Below, in pieces: positions 57,111 to 64,000 of a stretch of 64,000 nt of DNA. A model generated the notes under the pieces. The model was not told where the DNA came from, did no database searches, and saw only the letters and a program-made list of their open reading frames with translations. The first letter of the stretch is position 1; each line of letters begins with the position of its first letter. The stretch covers positions 2,728,001 through 2,792,000 of the forward strand of contig JAWNGF010000001.1 of the NCBI GenBank assembly GCA_037039685.1, given 5' to 3'. Made by a program: the position numbers and the translations under genes. This DNA comes from Ceratobasidium sp. AG-K (taxonomy: Eukaryota; Basidiomycota; Agaricomycetes; Cantharellales; Ceratobasidiaceae).

Positions 57111-57445
57111 ACTAGCGCGAGGACATGCATGCAGTCAGCACCCCAAGTATCTGAAATCACGACTGACTCACCTGCATCCTACCCACCAGGAATCTACCAC
57201 TGACTTTCCCTCGGCAGCCAGTCGCAGTTCAAGAATGCAGCATCGTCATCGTGGCCATTTTACGGGGTTTATTGCCCGTGTCACGCAGCAATTGCTGGGC
57301 AAAGTATTTGCAACGGCAAGCTCAACCCCGTCGATCAGACCCAAACCGGCAATGTCAAGATGCCCGCTACAACCACGGCCTTGCAAAGCATCTCGAGAAC
57401 GAGATGGAAATTGTTCGCCCCAAGGCGCCGATGTCCTTGCTTGAA
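57111..57445. other. Spacer before NmrA copy 3
   Basis: About 335 bp; two open frames over it (57235-57571) show no NmrA or other motif. It probably belongs to the copy 3 promoter. Confidence 0.45.
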
Positions 57446-57453
57446 TATAAATA
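57446..57453 (+). promoter_or_regulatory. TATA box of NmrA copy 3
   Basis: TATAAATA 103 bp before the start codon at 57556, the same word and spacing as for copy 2. Confidence 0.6.
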
Positions 57454-57555
57454 CTACTACTCGAGGCTCAGTGAGAGCCGCAAGAACTCATTTGCATCTT
57501 ATTCGGGCCTACTCTACCTACCCACCGCTATTATCTCGCCTCAATTCATCCAGCT

Positions 57556-58739
57556 ATGTCCGCCAAAGTAGTCGCACTCGCCGGAGCCAGCGGATACGTG
57601 GGCAAAGCTGTCGCAAACGCGTTGCTCAATACTAAAGCATTCGACCTCCGCCTTCTCGCTCGCACATCTTCCGTTAGTTTCCCAGGCTCGAGAATTTTCC
57701 TTTAGTCAATCTAACCCCTACCGTTAGCTCGACTCCGCGCCGCTGCAAGAGTTCAAGGGCCGCGGCGCATCTCTACACGGTATCTCCTACGATGACCAGG
57801 CCAGCATCGTCAAGGCCCTACAAGGTGTTGATGTACTAATCTCCACTGTTGCCATCGAGGTGCTCGTTTCTGCCCAGGTATGTTTGTCCCCTTTCGACGG
57901 CACGTTGATCAATGAGCTCGATTCCAAAAGACGCCCCTCGTCAAAGCAGCCAAAGCTGCCGGTGTAAAGCTATTTTTTCCTAGCGAGTTTGCTATGGCGA
58001 GTACCAGTCATCTCCGCAGCTTGTCGTAGATCTGACGCATACAATCAGCCATACGAAGGCGAAACCCCACCTCCAAGGATAGGCGACAAAAAGATTGCCT
58101 TGGAAGTCGCCAAAAAGGAGGGACTGCCCGTAGCTATAGTCAACCATGGAGTCTTCCCAGAGTATACCTTTATTCCGTAAGTCCGTCATCGCACTATCTC
58201 AAATTGATTGTTCTGACACTGGTCCGTAGTCCTCTGGGCATCAACTTTGCGGAGAAGAAAGTTACCATCTGGGGTGACGGCAACTCCAAGATCAACTGGA
58301 CGTCGGTTCACTCGGTTGGCAGGTAAGGACTCCCCGCTCCCGTGTTGCATGACCAACAATCTCAATCTTCAAACCATAGTTGGGTTGCTGGCGCCCTCAA
58401 GACCCACCCGATCGAAAAACTCCAAGGCGGTGACTTTAGAATCACAGGCCAAGTAGCAACCCTAAACGAAGTGGTCAAGATCTGGGAGCAGAAGCACAAT
58501 GTCAGTATTCATAACCTCCCCCCCTCCCCAGCCAAACCGATTATTAATGATTCGTTCAGGACAAACTCCAAGTAGAATACCACCCCATCAAGGAGCTCGA
58601 CGAACGTCTGGCTGCCAACCCTGGTGACTTCTTTGCTCTGCTCCCCAAGGTATGGGCATTAGGCTTGACCCACTTTACGGAGACGGGCAACAACCTAGTC
58701 CCCGACTGGAACCCTGCTGCTCTCGAGGACATCTTGTGA
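57556..58739 (+). CDS. NmrA-family NAD(P)-binding reductase, copy 3
   Basis: Third intact tandem member. It starts MSAKVVALAGASGYVGKAVA, then LRLLARTSS, LDSAPLQEFKGRGASLHGIS, VDVLISTVAIEVLVSAQ, TPLVKAAKAAGVKLFFPSEF, PYEGETPPPRIGDKKIALEV, GVFPEYTFIP, NFAEKKVTIWGDGNSKINWT, SWVAGALKTHPIEKLQGGDF, VVKIWEQKHN, and DKLQVEYHPIKELDERLAAN. It ends ALEDIL. The frame is uninterrupted. Its fourth-exon intron (57997-58048) has a GC donor, where copies 1 and 2 have GT at the same place. Copies 2 and 3 are closer to each other than to copy 1 (shared LDSAPLQ, GISYDD, LKT-PIE). Confidence 0.87.
57997..58048 (+). other. GC-AG intron in NmrA copy 3
   Basis: 52 nt, ATG|GCGAGT..ATCAG|CCA. In copy 2 the homologous junction is GTG|GTGGGT and in copy 1 TCC|GTGAGT, so a T-to-C change at donor position 2 has occurred in this copy. 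The splice keeps frame: SEFAM to PYEGE. Confidence 0.85.
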
Positions 58740-59393
58740 TTCTAGGCGCTATGTAATTGATTCAGATAGAGACCGAACAGAATAACACAAAATGAATCAA
58801 TGCTACTAATCGTTGTTCAAAATATAGTAGTGATCCGATCACTGAGTGTAAAAATCAAGTGTTCAAAGGCATGAATGGTGGGCAATTCGATATACAGTCG
58901 CCATCATTTTGCCCCAGCGCGCGGACGCTATCAAGGGGACTATCAGTCTTTTGTCCGGAAGCGAACTCCGTCGCGAAGACAATCGCCTAGTCTAAATAGA
59001 CTTGCATGTATGCACATCGGTTGCCTGACAGTCCCCCTTTGATTGGCAGACAGTGCCGACAAGTGCTAACCCCGGGATGCTATGTGGTCCTGGTCCAGAC
59101 GCACGTCCATACAAACCAACACGACTCTAACCCCCTTGTTTTCTTACACAACCGAACAACACAATTCAACATAATGATTCACTTCCAGAGTGCAATTCGT
59201 ACAATACAAATGATACAGGTACAGAATGAAACATACATATTCAGACAACGTTTTCTTTTTTCAACAAAACACAAATCAAATGCAAAGCGTAAAAAAGGGG
59301 AGGCGAGAACGAATATACAGAGGCTAATAATACAAACGAAAACTACCTTGGTTGATTTGAGAGCCGGAGCGTCTCATTGGTGCTTTGCAGTGC
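58740..59393. other. Convergent intergenic region
   Basis: About 650 bp between NmrA copy 3 (+) and the next gene (-). A long plus-strand frame (59006-59632) crosses it but reads as low-complexity and antisense to the neighbouring gene; not accepted. Confidence 0.5.
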
Positions 59394-60393
59394 CTAAAAG
59401 AGGCAAGTCGACGAGCGGTGACGGGTCGAGGTCATTGGCTTTGAGCCGACGGCAGCCTGGGCCACGCGCTGGAATGCCGGTGAGTTTCGAGTACGTAAGA
59501 CGTTCAAGAGAGGATACTTGCCTTCTTGTTTTGGGACCGTTCCCATTCGACGTAGGTCGCGTGATTGTAAACGCGCGTGCGCTTCGCATCCGAGGCGGCG
59601 CGGTCGCGGCGACGCTTCTCTTCACGCGCTAGCGCGCGATGCCATTTGCACCAGTGCTCGTACCTGCCAGGTGAGTTTCAGCTCGAGCCGAGTGATAACC
59701 GCGTCGGCAAAACGTACCAATATGCAACGTCCTGGGGATAGATGTGTCCGTCATACATAGCGACAAATGCGGCGTCCGACTGCAACAAATGAACTCAAAT
59801 CGTTCGAATGCTCGGGTTCACGCTTACCGTAGACGATTCTCCCGCAGTTGGGGGCCACACACCAACCGAGCCGGGGTATTCATAACGGCTCTGCTCCAGA
59901 GCATATTGCATTCCGTACCAATCTTCATCTTGAGCGGAAGCGTATTCATCTATGACCTCTTCCTCGGGCTAGGAAACCCGCATCAGCCACCGCCACCCCA
60001 ACATATGCGGACACAGGTACTTGCATCGGGAATAGTAGGCTGCTTGCCACGCCGAACCTCTTCACGGTCTTCGTGAATGGAATCAGAGAGGTAATGACTC
60101 TCGTCGGTGGGAAGACTGCTAATCGTCGTCGATGGGGACAAGGGCGGAGTAGACACGCTGAGTTCATAGGCATGATTAGACTTGTGCGCGTATCCGGCTG
60201 GGATATACTCCTGAGCAGTGTCGCGCTCCGGCTTAGGGGTCGCGTCGTTGAACCCGCCCGAGGCTAGCGCTTGAGGATCACAGGCGTCATATTGACCACC
60301 GTGCTCGATGACATCTTCGTAGCGTGCATCACCCGAGACGTTGTCGTTCACCGACATGCCGTAAGCCCGAGCGAGATCCCACAGAGTCGACAT
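59394..60393 (-). CDS. Unknown acidic/basic protein, lineage-specific
   Basis: Not recognised. It starts MSTLWDLARAYGMSVNDNVS at 60393. Exon 1 runs through a Ser/Thr/Pro-rich part (STPPLSPSTTISSLPTDES). Later exons carry EYASAQDEDWYGMQYALEQS, SDAAFVAMYDGHIYPQDVAY and a strongly basic YEHWCKWHRALAREEKRRRD with VYNHATYVEWERSQNKK. After a GC-AG intron (59469-59521) a short tail ends STCLF. Four introns. The conserved-looking, codon-consistent aromatic/acidic segments and clean splices suggest a real gene; no domain, signal peptide or membrane segment is visible. The basic helix could bind nucleic acid, which is a guess. The first splice (near 59966-60010) is uncertain. Confidence 0.65.
59469..59521 (-). 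other. GC-AG intron in the unknown gene
   Basis: Donor AAG|GCAAGT, a perfect GC-donor context, acceptor ATTCCAG. 53 nt. The downstream exon then encodes a short Ser/Thr-rich tail to a TAG at 59394-59396. No protein family exists to confirm the join. Confidence 0.65.
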
Positions 60394-60696
60394 TTGACTC
60401 GGACAAGAGTAATGGTACTAGTGTGATAATGATACGGACGAGCGTACTATGCTTGCAAGTGTAGTATCGCAAAAAATTGTGGGAATGGTCGAGTGCGAGG
60501 AAAGAGCTAGAACGTGGGCGAGTTTATATTTCTCCATTTCGGTGGGTGGAGCAAGGCCGTCAATCGGGCCAAACAAACTTAATCAACGACCGCCCCTATT
60601 TGCAATTCACTCCTATCCTCGGTCTGAGCTCGAATTGCGAGTGGTGCAACAGATAAACTACATAGCGATAGGAGAATAAATAATCGACCATACAGC
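60394..60696. other. Intergenic region between two minus-strand genes
   Basis: About 300 bp; holds the promoter of the unknown gene and the 3'UTR of the NCBP3-like gene. Nothing else recognised. Confidence 0.45.
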
Positions 60697-61864
60697 TCAC
60701 TCTCGACTCTTCATAAACGCATCCAGCTCAGCATCGAGGTCGTCTTGCGTGCGCTTGGGCCGCTCGTTGGTCCGTTCGCCTCGTTCGCTCCGCTCGCCTC
60801 GTCCGCGTCGTCGAGGCAGCGGCGCAATCTGCCTATCCTTTTTAGGCCCCAGTCGGTTCTTGAGTCTCGACGAATCGTCGTCGTCTCCTCTTCGTATCGC
60901 ATCCAACTCGTCGTCGAGGGCCGCCGCATCGTCACCCGCCTCGCGCCTTCGCTGCATCTCGTCCAACTCGGCGTCCAAATCCTCATCCACACCTCGAGAC
61001 CGCTTGCTCCGCCCTTGATGCTCCTGGTACCACTCGCTCCGCTTTCTCGCGCCTTTTAATTTACGGTCTCCATACCGTGCCCAGCGGACGCGCATAACAC
61101 CTGACAAGGCCGTCCCGCGACTCAGATTATGATCGAGCTGTGCCTCGGGCGGCCACATCTTCTTGGGAACAGGGTGGGCAGGGACAAGTGATTCTGGATC
61201 CGATTCACCATTTTTGGAGAGCGCGACGAGGGATGATTGAGCGATGTCGGGAGAATCAAAGATGATGACGGTTGTACGGTCGTCGATCCATTCTAGACCT
61301 GTTGCCGCGTCAGAATGAATAGGTAACTGGAAGAAGTGTACGTACTGGTCGGTGGTACATCAGTGTACGTAGCAACATACTCGAAAATCCGGTCTGTTCC
61401 AAGTTTGGAAATGGGCTAGAACAGCATGAGCGTGGGTCAGTGGCCGAGCTCGGACTCACCTCTCCGTGCAGCAACAATGCGTCCGGTCGACGTTTATCAT
61501 CTGCAGGAATATCAATAGACAAACCAGGCACTGACACATGGCACGCACCATCAGAATCGACATGTTCATCTGTCTCTTCAACAGTGTCCAACTGTCTTTT
61601 TCGCTTGAATGCAATTGAGTGCGATGTATGTTAGCTAGGACAATATGAACACACCTTGCCCAGTCTTTCCTGCAACACCGGCGCATGGTCCTCCAACAAG
61701 TAAACCCTCCTTTGACTAGACGGTGCCTTTTCGCCATCTCCGTACAACTCGTCGGCTAGCAACTCAGTCTCGGTAGGCCCATCCTTGTCCGCCTGGTCGT
61801 ACGGCAGCACAAAGTCAAGCGGGGCATCCTTGTTGGACTCAAGCAAGTCAGCGTACATAGGCAT
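60697..61864 (-). CDS. Nuclear cap-binding protein subunit 3-like (NCBP3)
   Basis: Homolog of NCBP3 (C17orf85), an alternative cap-binding partner of CBP80. It starts MPMYADLLESNKDAPLDFVL at 61864 (frame closed upstream by a TGA). Then VYLLEDHAPVLQERLGKRKR and the RRM-like part: DALLLHGEPISKLGTDRIFE, YVATYTDVPPT, LEWIDDRTTVIIFDSPDIAQ. The W-I-D-D signature is the NCBP3 hallmark (WLDD). After KKMWPPEAQLDHNLS come VMRVRWARYGDRKLKGARKR (the 'MR-A---D-K--GAR-RS-YY' block), then an Asp/Glu/Arg-rich tail containing DDDDSSRLKNRLGPKKDRQ. It ends FMKSRE. Three introns. An extra upstream exon cannot be excluded. CBP80 lies in the same window. Confidence 0.82.
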
Positions 61865-62328
61865 GTCGACGTCAGATTCAGGCGCCAACCCCACACGAAA
61901 TCCAATTCACGCTGATCAACAAACAACTTGAAGTCCGATTCGATTTGAAGTCCTATAAAAGTCCGTTGGTAACACACAACGTAGGCGGTCACGGTATACA
62001 TTTATCGAGACAGTTGGCGATGAAGACGGAGAAAATGAAACAAGAGGAAACACAAATGATGATATGTACACATGAAGCAATGCGATCAGGCATACATGAT
62101 CTTGCACGTCGAGTACGCATGCATGTGTCTCAGACAAAATGGGTCGCAGTGGTAGGAAAACAAGTGGGCTGATGAAACAAAGGCTCACCGTCTCGCATAA
62201 CCGACTGGCAATCATACGAGAAGCAAGTCGGGAGAATTGACATGAAAACGGAGCAAAATGATGATACCAAGACTAGAGTTGTACGAGCGAGAGTCAATCT
62301 GCGCTCGGTACAGGACCACAGCAGACGG
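61865..62328. other. Upstream region of the NCBP3-like gene
   Basis: About 460 bp between two minus-strand genes. Open frames are present on both strands, but none matches the NCBP3 N-terminus or another family. Confidence 0.45.
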
Positions 62329-63321
62329 CTACTGTCCCCACTGGTCAAAGCCACGGCCGACAGCAATGGCAGTGGAACCAAACGCATAGCTGGATTCCTT
62401 CATAGAAGCAAACGCATCATCTTCGAATGAGGGCAGGGCAATTATCCGGCCCGAGTTGAACGCGCGAGGGGTGCTCTCTTCTCGCGACTGGAACCTTGGC
62501 GGAGGAGCGAGTCCAAACGACTTGAGACCCGGATGGGGCGGGGCCAGGGCGGATACACGCGGGTGGGCGGCACGCGCTCGCGGATGATCCGACTCGGTCT
62601 CCGGGATCGGGGCAAAGTGCACCATGCGGGGCGAAGGCACAAGCGACGACGGCCGGCGCGGGGCCATCAGCGCTTCCTGCGCATCAGTGCGGCGGACAAA
62701 TGCCGAGTCCGATACGCTCATGCTAATGCTCTGCGCTCTCCGGTGTGTTCGAGCTCCGGCTTTGGTGCTCCTTGGCTGGCCACTCAGCTGTCCAAACGTC
62801 ATCGTAGAGCTTGACGCAATTGCTGGGGGATTACGGCCCGCTACGGCATCCGCAAATGTCTTGTTCGGGCGGGTTGCAGAGGGGGACATGACCGCGGCAG
62901 GAGTGGGGGGAGCAACGTTGGAGATCGCAAGAGGGGCAAGCTTGGGCCTCGAGGGCTCGGGTAGTTTGGGAGTGGACATCACGATGGTGGGAACCCGGAT
63001 TTCAAGCTTATCGCACCCTTCCTCTTCTGGCTCTTCGATGATGGTCGCACGACTCCTGAGTGATGCGGGAGGCGCCTGGAGTTTAAACGACGGGAGCAGC
63101 GCAATACGACGAGGTCGGGACACGACAGACGGAGGAAGAGCAAGATGGGGCATAGAGTGAGAAGGCTTCATAGAGGAATTCATAGCATCGAGGTTTGGTA
63201 GGGGGGACGGGAGGGAAAAGGGGGTCGTCGGCGTCGTCGGACTGAAACAAAAGTCAGCACCAACATCGTTATCCATACGCTTCACTCACATGGAAGAGGC
63301 TGTCGTGGAGGGCGATGACAT
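62329..63321 (-). CDS. Unknown low-complexity protein
   Basis: Not recognised. Two exons: MSSPSTTASS at 63321, one intron (about 63254-63287, GTGAGT..TTTCAG), then a continuous frame of over 300 codons. The composition is rich in Pro, Ser, Ala and Arg. Noticeable segments are SRPRRIALLPSFKLQAPPAS, IIEEPEEEGCDKLEIRVPTI, NKTFADAVAGRNPPAI, KAGARTHRRAQSISMSVSDS, FVRRTDAQEALMAPRRPSSL and GRIIALPSFEDDAFASMKES. The RRAQSIS and RRPSS motifs look like basophilic kinase sites. It is probably disordered. No membrane segment. Codon use and the length of the frame suggest a real gene. Confidence 0.65.
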
Positions 63322-63700
63322 GGCAAGACCAGAACCGATTATCTTGAACAAATTTTCAACAAGTTCGAGACGAGACGACCAAGTGCGTGCAGGCGCTGTA
63401 CAAGAGAGTGTGGGTGCTGGTGAGCGACAGAGCGATAAACGCTGCGGGGGATGGATGCGCCGTCGACGTAGAGAACAGCTAAGAGATGCAGCAAATTCGA
63501 ATGAACACCCCTCGGCTTTGTGTCTGTGTGGCACAAATTGAGTTCCTGACACTACCACGTGGTCCTTCCATCCCTCAAATTGCTATTCCCGGTAATCTCA
63601 GACTGAACTGCATATATGACCGTTTGTTGTTCGAGTATATGCTCCCGTCGCTGGTATATATCTCTGGCAGAGCATGTTCCAACATGCGCTCATCTACAAC
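63322..63700. other. Divergent promoter region
   Basis: About 380 bp between two divergent start codons. Contains CCACGTGG at 63555-63562 and a TATATAT at 63655-63661, 40 bp before the plus-strand ATG. Confidence 0.45.
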
Positions 63701-64000
63701 ATGTTCACCCTCGGCCAGCTCCTCATTTTCTCCCTGGCCGTCCCCTCGTACGCCCGCCCGGTCGACGCTCCGAGCTCAGACGAGACAATTCCTATCCTAC
63801 TTTTGCCTCCTAGCGTTGGCAAGCACCCGACGCCACCCTCTCGACCCTCTGTCGTCCCACTTTTTCATTCAGACTCGGATCCGGGATCCGTGCCAAGTCC
63901 AGGTCTGGCTGAACAGGGAAGCACATCAACGTTGATAGATGTCAAACCCACGACCTTGACAGTTAAGGTAGCGCCCACGCAGACTATCCATATTGCGCAG
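63701..64000 (+). CDS. Predicted secreted protein, 3' end outside the window
   Basis: Unrecognised protein, cut by the right edge after 100 codons. It starts MFTLGQLLIFSLAVPSYARP: a short N-region, a hydrophobic core and a likely signal-peptidase site after SYA or ARP. The mature part begins VDAPSSDETIPILLLPPSVG and is rich in Pro, Ser and Thr (HPTPPSRPSVVP, SPGLAEQGSTST), suggesting an extracellular or cell-wall mucin-like protein. The frame stays open to base 64000 without an obvious intron. A TATATAT lies 40 bp upstream. A second frame starting at 63684 overlaps but lacks a signal peptide. Confidence 0.6.
   Translation, partial: MFTLGQLLIFSLAVPSYARPVDAPSSDETIPILLLPPSVGKHPTPPSRPSVVPLFHSDSDPGSVPSPGLAEQGSTSTLIDVKPTTLTVKVAPTQTIHIAQ

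Noticed and set aside
59006..59632. 208-codon plus-strand frame after NmrA copy 3
   Set aside because: Antisense to the unknown minus-strand gene over its last part, low-complexity elsewhere, no domain.
1..64000. Transposons, CRISPR arrays, tRNA/rRNA genes, bacterial-style operons
   Set aside because: None found: no terminal repeats, transposase or reverse-transcriptase motifs, regular spacer arrays or RNA gene structures; intron-rich genes make a prokaryotic origin impossible.

Overview
The window reads as nuclear DNA of a filamentous basidiomycete (Agaricomycotina). Genes are packed tightly on both strands, almost every one is cut by several introns of about 45-65 nt with GT..AG ends and a CTRAY branch site, and the proteins are typical of fungi. 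A Rhizoctonia/Ceratobasidium-like source is my guess from overall style only. No tRNA, rRNA, CRISPR array or intact transposon was recognised.

Layout, left to right: THOC7 (-), MFS sugar transporter (+), SWC4/DMAP1 (-), VTC1 (+), Grr1-like F-box/LRR protein (+), lipoate-protein ligase (-), mitochondrial EF-G2/MEF2 (+), an unknown protein (-), haloacetate-dehalogenase-like hydrolase (-), cap-binding CBP80 (+), PCF11 (-), ribokinase (-), RPL9/uL6 (+), STE14 methyltransferase (-), DRN1/CWF19L1 (+), the 12-kb TRA1 gene (+), a DCAF8-like WD40 protein (+), a CTK1/CDK12-like kinase (+), CSN4 (-), a tandem array of three NmrA-family reductases plus one decayed copy (+), an unknown protein (-), NCBP3-like (-), a low-complexity unknown (-), and the start of a secreted protein (+) cut by the window end.

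The gene content is notable. Six genes act on nascent mRNA (THOC7, CBP80, NCBP3, PCF11, CTK1, DRN1), two are NuA4 subunits (SWC4, TRA1), and three serve cullin-RING ubiquitin ligases (Grr1, DCAF8-like, CSN4). Most of the rest is housekeeping; the NmrA array is the one recent-looking duplicated, accessory-type region.

Two layers of unusual signal overlie this. (1) Splicing: five clear GC-AG introns, five short introns of length 3n with no stop codon, a 4-nt exon in DRN1, 10- and 17-nt exons in the DCAF8 gene, and 5'UTR introns ending at or one base before the ATG. (2) Sequence quality: about twelve places in conserved genes need exactly one extra base to keep the family reading frame, several in homopolymers. 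This looks like residual long-read consensus error rather than gene death. An octamer ATCACGTG/CACGTGAT also recurs in the intergenic DNA.
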